Shown one piece after another: positions 1 through 8,722 of a stretch of 64,000 nucleotides of DNA. Both the position numbers and the translations under genes were made by a program. The notes beneath the pieces are model-generated. The model was not told where the DNA came from. It ran no database searches and was given only the letters and a program-made list of their open reading frames with translations. This stretch comes from Pedobacter sp. (GTDB lineage: Bacteria; Bacteroidota; Bacteroidia; Sphingobacteriales; Sphingobacteriaceae): assembly GCF_031119335.1 (NCBI RefSeq), contig NZ_JAVHXT010000004.1, positions 170,774-234,773 of the forward strand, given 5' to 3'. The first letter of the stretch is position 1; every line of letters starts with the position of its first letter.

Positions 1-1391
1 GCAATAGTATTTTGGCGTTCATTCAATCTTTCTTCTACTCCATCAAACCATTGGTGTAAATTGGCTACATCCATGGTAGCCAGCTCAGAAATATTCTTGC
101 CATCAACCTTGAAATGCAAGCTTTCCTTTTTCAAGCGGGCACCATAGCAATCAGGGCAAGTTTCTAACCTACGGAAAGCTTCCATATCATCCGAACCGCC
201 TTCGCCCCTTTTCTCCTGCTGCTCTTCTAATAATTTGATGATACCATCGAAAGTAACTTGGTAGTTCTGTACGTTCCATTTGTTGTAGGTTACTTCCACC
301 GAAATCAAATCTGGCGCACCTTTCAAAAGAATATCAATATGTTCTTCGCTCAGTTTTTCCAAAGGTGTAGATAAAGAGAAATTGTACTTTTTACCCAATG
401 CCTTTAACACTTGGAAAACCCAAATATCACGATACTCACCCAGCGGAGCCAAACCACCGTTCAAGATGCTAAGCTTCATATTTGGCATGATAGATTTTTT
501 ATCTACCACGAAAATATACCCCAAACCATCGCAAGTTTCGCAAGCACCATAAGGCGAGTTAAACGAAAAACTATTTGGCTGAGGTTCATCGTAAGAAATA
601 CCCGTAGTTGGGCACATCAAAAACTTACTGAAATGCGCTACATTATTTTCTTTATCGCTGATTTTAATGATGCCCTTGCCTAAACGCATGGCAGTTTGAA
701 TACTATCCAACAAACGTTTGTGGTCTTTCGGGTCTATGATTAAACGGTCTACCACAATTTCGATATCGTGGATTTTATAACGGTCAACCTGCATTTTCGG
801 GGCAATGTCTTGGATTTCGCCATCAACACGCACCTTCACATAACCTTGCTTACGAATTTGTTCGAACAACTCTCGGTAATGCCCTTTACGTCCTTTTACC
901 ACTGGAGCCAAAATATTCACTGCCGATTTCTCGAACTTCTTGTAAATGTTCTGCAAAATTTGGTCTTCGCTCATGCGCTCCATTTTTTCGCCAGTATTGT
1001 ACGAAAAAGCATCGCCTACACGAGCATACAGTAAACGCATAAAATCGTAGATTTCCGTAATGGTGCCCACTGTAGAACGTGGGTTTTTGCTCGTCGTTTT
1101 TTGCTCAATGGCAATTACCGGACTTAAACCAGAAACCTTATCTACATCGGGGCGTTCCATACCGCCCATAAACTGACGCGAATAAGCGCTAAAAGTTTCC
1201 ATATAACGGCGCTGCCCTTCGGCATAAATCGTATCAAACGCCAAAGATGACTTACCACTACCACTTAGCCCAGTAATAACCACCATTTTATTGCGTGGAA
1301 AACTAACGTCTATGTTCTTTAGATTGTGCACCCTTGCACCGTAAACTTCCACTTCTTTTTGCTCGCCCAAATCTACGTGGTTCTTCGCCAT
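1..1391 (-). CDS. uvrA: UvrA, excinuclease ABC subunit A (N-terminal part; cut by window edge)
   Basis: UvrA is the damage-recognition ATPase of nucleotide excision repair; it dimerises, binds UvrB and scans DNA. About 463 N-terminal codons are present of the roughly 940 usual for the family, and the C-terminal half lies outside the window. Translating the minus strand from the ATG at 1391 gives [20 protein letters not shown], then a Walker A GLSGSGKS at residues 41-48. The UvrA-specific stretch [20 protein letters not shown] follows, and further in the zinc-finger sequence [12 protein letters not shown]. The gene stands alone. The identification is certain. Confidence 0.97.
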   Translation of the reverse strand, partial: MAKNHVDLGEQKEVEVYGARVHNLKNIDVSFPRNKMVVITGLSGSGKSSLAFDTIYAEGQRRYMETFSAYSRQFMGGMERPDVDKVSGLSPVIAIEQKTTSKNPRSTVGTITEIYDFMRLLYARVGDAFSYNTGEKMERMSEDQILQNIYKKFEKSAVNILAPVVKGRKGHYRELFEQIRKQGYVKVRVDGEIQDIAPKMQVDRYKIHDIEIVVDRLIIDPKDHKRLLDSIQTAMRLGKGIIKISDKENNVAHFSKFLMCPTTGISYDEPQPNSFSFNSPYGACETCDGLGYIFVVDKKSIMPNMKLSILNGGLAPLGEYRDIWVFQVLKALGKKYNFSLSTPLEKLSEEHIDILLKGAPDLISVEVTYNKWNVQNYQVTFDGIIKLLEEQQEKRGEGGSDDMEAFRRLETCPDCYGARLKKESLHFKVDGKNISELATMDVANLHQWFDGVEERLNERQNTI

Positions 1392-1429
1392 ATGTTATTC
1401 GCTCCGTTTTAAATATACTTTCTTTACTT

Positions 1430-1516
1430 AAACACATAGAAACATAGCTTATAACTATGTTTAACTAATACGCTAAAGAATTTTAGATTAAAGTGCTATG
1501 TGCCTATGTGGTAAAA
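1430..1516. repeat. Dispersed palindrome, CACATAGG family, copy 1
   Basis: Imperfect inverted repeat with arms of about 17 bp separated by about 50 bp. The right arm, CTATGTGCCTATGTGG, is identical to the arm of the perfect copy at 7747-7801. The left arm has substitutions. All three copies in the window are intergenic and abut the end or start of a gene. Confidence 0.7.
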
Positions 1517-1920
1517 AATAGCTTGCAAAATTAGCGAATTTTAAGCACAAAAACTATGGATACAAATACTTAAAACACTTATAAATCAAGAAATAGCAAG
1601 TCTTTACATTCATATAACTTCTCGTCATAAACCATTAAGAAAAAATGAAAGTAAAATAGATTTTTCTTCTATTAATCCCTTTTGCTTTCAGTTAAATGTT
1701 CCTGATCCTTCAAACAAAATATATTGATGTCTTTATAGAACCCCCATTTAACCAACTAGTCTACATCTGTCATTAAAATAAACTAAGTACTCTTGCTTAT
1801 GAGGTATAAAAAGCATGTACAATTTGAACATCCATTTTGCGTTTACGAACTAATTTATACAATATTTAATCTACTGGAAATAAATTCATTATTACTAAAA
1901 AAAGTATATCTTACACCAAA

Positions 1921-1936
1921 TTCTCTATATAGAGAA
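1921..1936. promoter_or_regulatory. 16-bp perfect palindrome upstream of the desaturase (possible operator)
   Basis: TTCTCTATATAGAGAA is a perfect dyad that ends 29 bp before the desaturase ATG. It lies just downstream of a weak -7-like TATCTTA. A dyad at this position suits a repressor site, but no regulator gene is nearby and nothing shows which protein would bind. Confidence 0.35.
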
Positions 1937-1965
1937 ACCTGCAAACTAAAACCAACAAACTAACA

Positions 1966-3021
1966 ATGCATTTCTTTGAAAAAGTATTGCAACCGCCTAC
2001 ATACGGCTGGAAAGACCTAAATGGCAATTTAATTAAACCAACAACCACTCAAATCCTAGGAGAATTTTTTAGTAGATTAAATGTTTTTAAGGATAAAAAA
2101 AATTGGCTTCCGCTTTTTAGCTGGCTTAAAATCTTATGTTTAATCCCCTTTTTCTTTATCTTTTTAATTAATTACCTAGAATGGTGGACAATTTTAGCTG
2201 CCTTTGTTTACAGCATGATCATTATGGGAACACATGGTACTATTTGGCACCATAGATACTGTACTCACGGAGCATATACTTTCAAAAATAAATTTTGGCG
2301 TTTTTTTACACAAAACCTAACTATAAACGTAATTCCAGAGGAGATCTACGTAGTTTCTCATCATGTTCACCACTCCTTATCAGATAAACCCGGGGATCCT
2401 TACAATGCGCAAGCTGGTTTTTTGTATTGTTTTCTTGCCGATGTAAATCATCAGCCTATAGCTAAAGACCTAAACGAAGCTGAATTTAGCCGTGTGCAAA
2501 AATTGATGGAGCATACTGGTGTGAAATCAAATACTTATGCAGACTACCTAAGATGGGGCTCGTATGTTACTCCAAAAGGAGCTATTCTATCTTGGTTGTT
2601 AAACTGGACATTTTGGTACGTTACATTTTATTTAATAGGCGGACATGCTTTAGCCTGTACCCTATTTGGTGCTGCTGGTTTTTGGGGCATTGGTGTGCGT
2701 ACTTTTAATTATGAAGGTCATGGCAAAGGCGAAGACAAAAAGAAAGTAGGTACTGACTACAATTGGAAAGACAATTCTATCAATCAATTGTGGCCGGGTT
2801 TTGTTGCTGGCGAATGGCATAATAACCATCATTTATATCCAAAAAGCGCTAGAAGTGGATTTAAACCTCATCAAATTGATTTGGCTTGGTACTACATCAA
2901 AATGATGCACACTTTTGGGGCTGTTAAGCATTATAAAGATTTTAAAAAGCAATTTTACGTTAAGTATTATTCGCCGGCAGCTTGTGAAAAACAACCTAAT
3001 CTCACAGAAAAGTTCACTTAA
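1966..3021 (+). CDS. Membrane fatty acid desaturase (acyl-CoA/acyl-lipid delta-9 type)
   Basis: Di-iron membrane desaturase that introduces a double bond into acyl chains, setting membrane fluidity. The three histidine boxes of the family are visible: HHRYCTH (H96-x4-H101), SHHVHH (132-136) and WHNNHH (285-289). Hydrophobic segments near residues 52-90 and 205-240 fit the usual four-helix membrane core. The length of 351 aa is usual for bacterial members. The ATG follows a 16-bp palindrome by 29 bp. It is transcribed alone; the next gene is on the opposite strand. Regiospecificity cannot be read from the sequence. Confidence 0.9.
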   Translation: MHFFEKVLQPPTYGWKDLNGNLIKPTTTQILGEFFSRLNVFKDKKNWLPLFSWLKILCLIPFFFIFLINYLEWWTILAAFVYSMIIMGTHGTIWHHRYCTHGAYTFKNKFWRFFTQNLTINVIPEEIYVVSHHVHHSLSDKPGDPYNAQAGFLYCFLADVNHQPIAKDLNEAEFSRVQKLMEHTGVKSNTYADYLRWGSYVTPKGAILSWLLNWTFWYVTFYLIGGHALACTLFGAAGFWGIGVRTFNYEGHGKGEDKKKVGTDYNWKDNSINQLWPGFVAGEWHNNHHLYPKSARSGFKPHQIDLAWYYIKMMHTFGAVKHYKDFKKQFYVKYYSPAACEKQPNLTEKFT

Positions 3022-3354
3022 AATTAGCTACAGCAAATAAGCTTAAATTTCTGCAAGGGAAAATACTTAAGTGGGTGGAAACACCCGCCTACAGACTAAG
3101 TTTGGTATCCTTGAACTTGTTCCAATTTATCGGAAAACTCAACCATAAAATATTGATATCATTTTTAAACAATTTCTAAACCATTAAGAAATTAAGGCAC
3201 ATTAAGTCTTAACTGCTCATAACTCCTTAATGGTTGAAATATTTTGAAGCGCAGAAACAATGCTATTTACATCGTTCGTCCCGCTTTACGTTTCTGCCGA
3301 TGAAAAATCGGCATCCACTACAATCGGGGCTACAAAACAAAAAAGGGAGTTAAA
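3022..3354. other. Intergenic region carrying a hairpin and copy 1 of a ~135-bp dispersed repeat
   Basis: Holds a hairpin near 3070-3090 (GGGTG-GAAA-CACCC core) and the first copy (3199-3332) of a repeat that recurs at 4124-4357. No gene was seen. The desaturase and the TPR gene converge on this region. Confidence 0.6.
3199..3332. repeat. Dispersed repeat, copy 1 (carries a GCCGAT hairpin)
   Basis: The flanks, from ACATTAAGTCTTAAC to CATCGTTCGTCCCGCTTT and then CCACTACAATCGGGGCTA, recur at 4124-4357. In this copy the middle holds a short hairpin, GCCGAT-GAAAA-ATCGGC. In copy 2 the same place holds a different palindrome. Confidence 0.75.
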
Positions 3355-3362
3355 TTAACCCC
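3340..3362 (-). terminator. Terminator overlapping the TPR gene stop codon
   Basis: On the minus strand the stop region reads GGGGGTTAA then TTAACTCCC and a run of six T. That gives a stem with one G-T pair, and its left arm includes the stop codon. Confidence 0.6.
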
Positions 3363-3882
3363 CTTCGTAAGCATAAACCATTTTCTGCTTTGCTTTAATT
3401 TTATTCCCCACACGGCGCAAGTGGTCTTGCAGCGTGCTGTGTTCTTTATCTACCACGGCAATTAATGCCGCTTTTTGATAATGTTGTTTCGCCAATACAA
3501 AATCTTGTCGCTGCTCTTCATATAAACCCAATGTTTCATAAATTGCCGAGAGGTTTACTCCTGCTGTTTTCAAGGCAGTTTCAGCAACCTGACTTATCGT
3601 TTTGTGCAATTGCAAACTGACCAATAGTTTCAGATAATCCTCGTACACATCTGGGAAATTAGTATCTAGCGCTAAGCTGGTTTTATAATAATATCCTGCC
3701 GCTTGGAAATCCTTCAAATAGTAGTGATAAATTACGCCGATGCTATAATATGCTCTGGCGTAGTTTTCATCTTCGGCAATAATTGCACGAAGCAAATGAA
3801 GTGCTTTTGGAGTTTCGCCATAATTTAGCTCTTCCATGGCCTGCAGATATTTTTCTTCTACAGTATATAAAATGTCCATCAT
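3355..3882 (-). CDS. TPR-repeat protein
   Basis: A 175-aa protein made of tetratricopeptide-type helical pairs. Visible elements are NYARAYYSIGVIYHYYLKDF followed by an alanine/tyrosine-rich helix, and near the C-terminus a second pair around LSAIYETLGLYEEQRQDFVLA. There is no signal peptide, so it is probably a cytoplasmic scaffold. The frame opens at a TTG at 3903; I prefer the ATG at 3882 (MMDILYTVEEKY), which starts just ahead of the first helix. It is a single gene with its own terminator. No specific role can be given. Confidence 0.75.
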   Translation of the reverse strand: MMDILYTVEEKYLQAMEELNYGETPKALHLLRAIIAEDENYARAYYSIGVIYHYYLKDFQAAGYYYKTSLALDTNFPDVYEDYLKLLVSLQLHKTISQVAETALKTAGVNLSAIYETLGLYEEQRQDFVLAKQHYQKAALIAVVDKEHSTLQDHLRRVGNKIKAKQKMVYAYEGG

Positions 3883-4123
3883 ATAATTGTGAGCTTGATG
3901 CAAACATCAAGTCGTTTTAAACTTTAATAATAATTGAAATTGTGTTGAAAGCGTTTTAGAAAGGCTGTTTTAGTAGCCCGAGATAAAGCTAAAGTCAATA
4001 CCCAAGCTACTTGGCCAATAAGACTGGCAAGCGCATTGTTTTTGGATATGTATTAGACGTAACATTGGTATAATTTTCGGCAAAGATAGTAAATATTTAA
4101 AAACGAAGGATTTAAATATTAAA

Positions 4124-4357
4124 ACATTAAGTCTTAACTTTTCTTAATTGCTTAATGGTTGAAATATTTTGAAGCGCAATTACAATGCTATTTACATCGT
4201 TCGTCCCGCTTTTCGTTACAATCTTTTTTGTGTTCTAATGCCGTCATTTCGAACGCAGAGAGAAATCTACAAGTTAAATGCTTCTATCTAACAGATTTCT
4301 CCTCGTTCCTCGTCGAAATGACGCAACAAAAAAGTATTTCCACTACAATCGGGGCTA
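4124..4357. repeat. Dispersed repeat, copy 2, interrupted by a GTCATTTCG palindrome
   Basis: The left part matches 3199-3290 closely and the right part (CCACTACAATCGGGGCT) matches 3315-3331. The central hairpin of copy 1 is replaced by about 110 bp that include the palindromic element 4242-4323. See the finding on palindrome exchange. Confidence 0.75.
4242..4323. repeat. Dispersed palindrome, GTCATTTCG family
   Basis: The left arm CGTCATTTCGAACG continues into AGAGAAATCT; the right arm reads AGATTTCTCCTCG then CGTCGAAATGACG. This family recurs at 5912, 6160, 8771, 23522, 23639, 23750 and 58429 and is confined to gaps between genes. Confidence 0.8.
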
Positions 4358-4608
4358 TTGAACGAATAACTTTGCTATTCAACCCAGCCAAGCACCGCAA
4401 CCTTTGTAAAATAAACCTTGGCGAAGCGGTTATGCGAAATGGAGCGCAGCGCAATGAAGCATTAGAGCGAAGCAAAGGACTACATTAGCCGAAGAACTAC
4501 AGATTTTGCTTTTCAAAAAAATCAATTTCGGTTCGTGAGCACACCAACCGATAGACGGAAAATTATTCATTATAGTGTAGAGACAGAAAATCTTCTGTCT
4601 TTATGAAA

Positions 4609-4639
4609 TTTGCAGACCACAAAAAATTAGGTAGCTTTG
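4609..4639 (+). promoter_or_regulatory. fabV promoter (Bacteroidota type)
   Basis: TTTG at 4609-4612 and TAGCTTTG at 4632-4639 match the Bacteroidota -33 (TTTG) and -7 (TAnnTTTG) boxes, with 19 bp between them. Transcription would start near 4645, leaving a leader of about 38 nt before the fabV ATG. Confidence 0.65.
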
Positions 4640-4682
4640 ACAATGGAATTGCCATGATGTGGCTTTATAACAAAACAAGTTT

Positions 4683-5885
4683 ATGATTATTGAACCTAGA
4701 ATGCGTGGTTTTATCTGTTTAACGGCTCACCCAGATGGTGCTGCACAAAACGTGAAAAACCAAATTGAATATGTAAAATCTAAGGGTGCTAACAACGGAC
4801 CTAAAAGAGTTTTGGTAATTGGTGCTTCTACAGGCTTTGGCTTGGCATCGAGAATTACCGCAGCTTACGGCTCTGGCGCTTCTACAATTGGCGTTTATTT
4901 CGAGAAAGAACCTAAAGAAGGCAAAACGGCTTCGCCAGGTTGGTACAACACCGCAGCTTTCGAAAAACAAGCACAAGCAGATGGTTTATATGCAAAAAGC
5001 ATTAATGGCGATGCATTTTCTAACGAGGTAAAGCAACAAACTATCGATTTAATCAAAGCTGATTTAGGTCAGGTAGATTTGATTATCTACAGCTTGGCTT
5101 CGCCAGTGAGAACTAACCCAAAAACTGGTGTTACGCATCGTTCTACTTTAAAGCCAATTGGCGGTACTTTTAGCGATAAAACTGTTGATTTCCACACGGG
5201 TATTGTTTCTACGGTGACGATTGAGCCTGCTAACGAAGAGGAAATTGAAAATACGGTTGCTGTAATGGGCGGCGAAGATTGGGAAATGTGGATTGATGAT
5301 ATGAAGGCTGCTGGTGTATTGGCCAAAGGCGCTACTACAGTTGCTTATTCGTACATCGGCCCTGCCGTTACCGAAGCGGTTTACCGTAAAGGAACCATCG
5401 GTAGAGCGAAAGATCATTTAGAGGCTACCGCTTTTACCATTACAGATAAATTAGCTGATTTGAACGGCAAAGCTTATGTTTCTGTAAATAAGGCTTTGGT
5501 TACGCAAGCGAGTTCGGCTATTCCGGTTATTCCTTTATATATTTCTTTCTTGTACAAAACGATGAAAGAAAAAGGTTTACACGAAGGTTGTATCGAGCAA
5601 ATTGAGCGCTTGTTTAGCCAAAGATTATATACTGGCGGCGATGTTCCTGTAGATGAAAAAGGTCGTATCAGAATTGATGATTGGGAAATGCAAGATGATG
5701 TACAAGCTGCAGTTGCTAAACTTTGGGAAACTGCTGATACAGATACTTTACCTCAAACTGGTGACTTAGCTGGCTATAAAAAAGACTTCTTAAACCTTTT
5801 TGGTTTTGATGTGGCTGGTGTTGATTACGCTGCTGATACAAATGAAATGGTAGAGATACCGGGTTTGCAGAAAACAGAAGCTTAA
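4683..5885 (+). CDS. fabV: FabV-type enoyl-[acyl-carrier-protein] reductase
   Basis: Catalyses the last step of each fatty-acid elongation cycle, NADH-dependent reduction of the trans-2-enoyl thioester. The start MIIEPRMRGFICLTAHP is the FabV signature. A Rossmann GASTGFGLASR lies at 48-57, and the catalytic Y-x8-K pair typical of FabV (FabI uses Y-x6-K) is Y234 and K243. At 400 aa it has the usual FabV length. A good promoter (4609-4639) precedes it and it forms its own transcription unit. FabV enzymes are known for low triclosan sensitivity. Identification is firm. Confidence 0.96.
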   Translation: MIIEPRMRGFICLTAHPDGAAQNVKNQIEYVKSKGANNGPKRVLVIGASTGFGLASRITAAYGSGASTIGVYFEKEPKEGKTASPGWYNTAAFEKQAQADGLYAKSINGDAFSNEVKQQTIDLIKADLGQVDLIIYSLASPVRTNPKTGVTHRSTLKPIGGTFSDKTVDFHTGIVSTVTIEPANEEEIENTVAVMGGEDWEMWIDDMKAAGVLAKGATTVAYSYIGPAVTEAVYRKGTIGRAKDHLEATAFTITDKLADLNGKAYVSVNKALVTQASSAIPVIPLYISFLYKTMKEKGLHEGCIEQIERLFSQRLYTGGDVPVDEKGRIRIDDWEMQDDVQAAVAKLWETADTDTLPQTGDLAGYKKDFLNLFGFDVAGVDYAADTNEMVEIPGLQKTEA

Positions 5886-6198
5886 ATATTTTTGATTAGC
5901 TAATTATTCTTGCCGTCATTTCGAACGAGGCACGAGGAGAAATCTAACAGTTAGTTGCTGGATTTAACTGCGTTGATTTTTCAATTCTCTTCGTCGTTCC
6001 TCCTCATCGAAATGACGGCTTTTTTCAAAGCTATCAGTAGACCATTAGCTAGTTTCCCCTCGTAAAAGATTGCTTCGTGCCTCGCAATGACGACATTTTT
6101 AAGGCAATGCTAGTCATCATTAGCTAATTATCGTATCATCAAATTAGCTCATCAATAACAGATTTCTCCTCGTACCTCGTTCGAAATGACGGGCCTAA
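5886..6198. repeat. Convergent intergenic region made of GTCATTTCG/GTCATTGCG palindromes
   Basis: A complete element lies at 5912-6019 (GCCGTCATTTCGAACGAGG ... CATCGAAATGACGGC). A right half of the GTCATTGCG variant is at 6068-6094 and a right half of the GTCATTTCG type at 6160-6192, abutting the SulP stop codon. No gene is present. Confidence 0.8.
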
Positions 6199-7710
6199 CT
6201 ACTTATCCGCTACTGCATAAATAGGGTCGTCGATATTTACTTCAATTGCCCCCGCTGCATTTCTTAGCAACTTTCTACTATCTGCACTGAGGTGTTTTAA
6301 AGTAACCGATTTATTGAGCTTCTTGTAACGATCCGTAATTTTATGTACCGCGTCAATAGCGCTCATATCGCTAATTCTACTTTCTTTAAAATCGATGATA
6401 ATTTCGCTGGGGTCTTCCTGAACATCGAATTTTTCAAGAAATGCAGTAGTAGAACCGAAGAACAGTGGACCATAAATCTCATAGTGTTTCACTCCATTTC
6501 CATCAATATGTTTTCTAGCTCTAATTCGTCGGGCACTTTCCCAAGCAAACACCAATGCCGACATAATTACTCCTATCAGCACCGCTAAAGCCAAATTATG
6601 CAGAAACACCGTGACAGCAGCTACAATTACACCAATCAGAATATCTGCCTTGGGCATTTTTTTAATAATACGGAAACTGCTCCACTCGAAAGTGCCTATG
6701 GCTACCATCATCATCACACCAACCAAAGCTGCCATTGGCAATTTTCCAATTACTGGAGCACCGACTAAAATAATGAGCAGAATAGTTAACGAACCGATAA
6801 TAGCTGACAACCTAGCTCTTGCACCAGCAGAAAGGTTGACCAAAGTCTGCGCAATCATTGGACAACCACCCATCCCAAAGAAGAAACCGTTGAGAATATT
6901 TGCAGTTCCCTGCGCCATGCTTTCTCGGTTACCATCTCCTTTGTTACCTACAATTTCATCTACTAAATTCAGTGTAAGCAAGCCCTCGGTTAAACCTACC
7001 ATTGCCATAATTAAGCCAAAGGGAAATACGATTTTTAAGGTTTCGAAAGTGAATGGCACCTCTGGAATGTGAAATGGAGGAAAGCCACCAGCTACAGAAG
7101 CAATATCGCTTACCGTTTTAGTTTGGATGCCAAAAATCAGTACCACCGCAAAAACAACCATGATGGCTACCAATGATGCTGGGACTGCCTTTGTGATTTT
7201 AGGCCAAATCCACACGGTGAAGATGGTTAATGCTACCAAACCTAACATGGTATATAAAGGTGTTCCGCTTAACCATTCTTCTGTTCCTTGCACCTTAAAC
7301 TGCGTTAACTGCGATATGAAAATCACAATCGCTAATCCATTTACAAAACCATACATTACAGATTGCGGCACTAGTCGGATGAATTTCCCTAGCTTAAATA
7401 AACCTACTGCAATTTGAATAATCCCTGCTACTACCACCGCAGCAAACACATATTCCAAACCATGAAGTTTCATTAGTGCAATTAAAGTAATTACCGTTGC
7501 TCCTGCTCCACCAGAAACCAGACCTGGTCTGCCTCCTAAAACAGCCGTTACTAAACCCATGATAAATGCAGCGTACAAGCCTGTTAATGGTGGAAATCCT
7601 GCTAAGATGGCGAATGAAAGCGACTCTGGTATCATCGTCATCGCAACGGTTAATCCGGCAAGTATTTCATTTTTATAATTGATTTTCTGCTTGAAATCGA
7701 AAAAGGGCAT
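6199..7710 (-). CDS. SulP-family anion transporter with STAS domain
   Basis: Inner-membrane SLC26/SulP protein of 503 aa, exchanging or importing anions such as sulfate or bicarbonate. The N-terminal part (about residues 15-395) is a chain of hydrophobic helices starting with NEILAGLTVAMTMIPESLSF. The conserved FGMGGCPMIAQTLVNLSAGA stretch lies near 275-295. A C-terminal STAS domain spans about 405-500 (IIIDFKESRISDMSAIDAVH). It stands alone and diverges from the pirin gene. The substrate cannot be told from sequence; many Bacteroidota members are annotated as sulfate permeases without test. Confidence 0.9.
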   Translation of the reverse strand: MPFFDFKQKINYKNEILAGLTVAMTMIPESLSFAILAGFPPLTGLYAAFIMGLVTAVLGGRPGLVSGGAGATVITLIALMKLHGLEYVFAAVVVAGIIQIAVGLFKLGKFIRLVPQSVMYGFVNGLAIVIFISQLTQFKVQGTEEWLSGTPLYTMLGLVALTIFTVWIWPKITKAVPASLVAIMVVFAVVLIFGIQTKTVSDIASVAGGFPPFHIPEVPFTFETLKIVFPFGLIMAMVGLTEGLLTLNLVDEIVGNKGDGNRESMAQGTANILNGFFFGMGGCPMIAQTLVNLSAGARARLSAIIGSLTILLIILVGAPVIGKLPMAALVGVMMMVAIGTFEWSSFRIIKKMPKADILIGVIVAAVTVFLHNLALAVLIGVIMSALVFAWESARRIRARKHIDGNGVKHYEIYGPLFFGSTTAFLEKFDVQEDPSEIIIDFKESRISDMSAIDAVHKITDRYKKLNKSVTLKHLSADSRKLLRNAAGAIEVNIDDPIYAVADK

Positions 7711-7746
7711 GTATGTTGGTTTTGTTGGTTACAAAAGTATTTTTTT

Positions 7747-7801
7747 AACCACATAGGCACATAGTTTTTTCCAATTATAATTTCTATGTGCCTATGTGGT
7801 T
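7747..7801. repeat. Dispersed palindrome, CACATAGG family, perfect copy
   Basis: AACCACATAGGCACATAG (7747-7764) and its exact reverse complement (7784-7801) form an 18-bp stem with a 19-nt AT-rich loop. It sits between the divergent SulP and pirin genes and so lies in both 5' regions. Confidence 0.85.
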
Positions 7802-7834
7802 AAATGAGTAACTACAATTTCTTATCTTTAAACC

Positions 7835-8722
7835 ATGTCAAATATCCAGCTCATTATAGAAGAAAGACCAAGCGATATTGGTAATTTTTTGGTAGGTCGT
7901 TTACTTCCTTTCCGGGAAAAAAGATTAGTAGGTCCGTTTTGTTTTATTGACCACATGGGACCAGCGGCAATGAATGAACATCAGAACATTGACATTGCGC
8001 CACATCCACATATTGGTTTATCTACGTTAACCTATCTTTTCGAAGGCAGCATGATGCACCGTGATGCCTTGGGTACTGAAATTGAGATTAACCCAGGTCA
8101 AGTAAATTGGATGACAGCAGGAAAAGGTATTGCCCACTCTGAACGTACACCCGAACGGTTAAGACACAGCGACAAATTTCTACATGGCTTACAGATATGG
8201 GTGGCTTTACCAAAACACCTAGAACAAATGGAACCTGAGTTTTTCCATGCCGATGGCACCGACATTCCTGCCTGGGAAGAAGATGGTGTAGATTTCAAAT
8301 TGATTGCCGGAGAAGCATTCGGCAGGAAATCTCCCATTCCGGTGTACAGTCCGCTGTATTTTATTGAGATTAAAAGTGCTGAAGAAAAAACACTTAAAAT
8401 AGGTGATGATTTATTTGGCGAAAGCGGCTTATATATTTTAGAAGGTAGTGTAAGCAGCGAAGGCAATACCTTTGGCCCGAAGAATTTCCTAGTAGCTAAA
8501 GATGCCAAACTTTGTGAATTTACAATCGCAGCCAACACCACTGTTTATATTTTTGGTGGACAACCCTTCCCAGAAGAACGCTTTATCTATTGGAATTTTG
8601 TTGCAAGCACTAGGGAATTAATTGAAGATGCCAAACAAAGATGGCTGAACCAAGAGTTTGGAAAAGTACCAGGAGAAACTGATTTTGTGCCCCTGCCACC
8701 ACAGAGCAAGAATGTGAAGTAG
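7835..8722 (+). CDS. Pirin-family bicupin protein
   Basis: A bicupin of 295 aa. The metal ligands of the pirin family are in place: H57 and H59 in PHPHIGLSTLTYLFEG, H101 and E103 in GKGIAHSERTPE. The first cupin covers about residues 20-125 and the pirin C-terminal domain about 175-280. Family members include quercetin dioxygenases and proteins that bind partner enzymes or redox-sense through iron; none of these roles can be assigned here. It diverges from the SulP gene with a hairpin repeat between them. Confidence 0.9.
   Translation: MSNIQLIIEERPSDIGNFLVGRLLPFREKRLVGPFCFIDHMGPAAMNEHQNIDIAPHPHIGLSTLTYLFEGSMMHRDALGTEIEINPGQVNWMTAGKGIAHSERTPERLRHSDKFLHGLQIWVALPKHLEQMEPEFFHADGTDIPAWEEDGVDFKLIAGEAFGRKSPIPVYSPLYFIEIKSAEEKTLKIGDDLFGESGLYILEGSVSSEGNTFGPKNFLVAKDAKLCEFTIAANTTVYIFGGQPFPEERFIYWNFVASTRELIEDAKQRWLNQEFGKVPGETDFVPLPPQSKNVK

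Larger units (their letters stand above)
1392..1965. other. Intergenic region with a CACATAGG-type palindrome; otherwise no gene seen
   Basis: This is 574 bp of AT-rich DNA between uvrA and the desaturase. The uvrA-proximal part (about 1430-1516) holds a diverged inverted repeat, left arm AACACATAGAAACATAG and right arm CTATGTGCCTATGTGG. The same family recurs at 7747-7801 and 54950-55058. The last 45 bp hold a 16-bp palindrome before the desaturase. I see no ORF or RNA gene in between. Confidence 0.6.
3883..4682. other. 800-bp repeat-rich intergenic region upstream of fabV
   Basis: Contains copy 2 of the dispersed repeat (4124-4357) with a GTCATTTCG palindrome lodged inside it (4242-4323), then a GC-richer tail of similar repeat character (about 4370-4500), then the fabV promoter. 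Short ORFs on both strands here read through repeat arms and have no protein-like composition. No gene is supported. Confidence 0.65.

Noticed and set aside
411..1034. Two plus-strand ORFs (90 and 88 aa)
   Set aside because: They lie antisense to uvrA, which is unmistakable on the minus strand; the plus-strand products have no protein-like pattern.
4159..4488. Plus- and minus-strand ORFs of 109 and 63 aa upstream of fabV
   Set aside because: They read through the dispersed repeat and its GTCATTTCG insert; the coding is an artefact of palindromic arms.
6343..7417. Three plus-strand ORFs of 81-153 aa
   Set aside because: Antisense to the SulP transporter gene, whose domains are clear.
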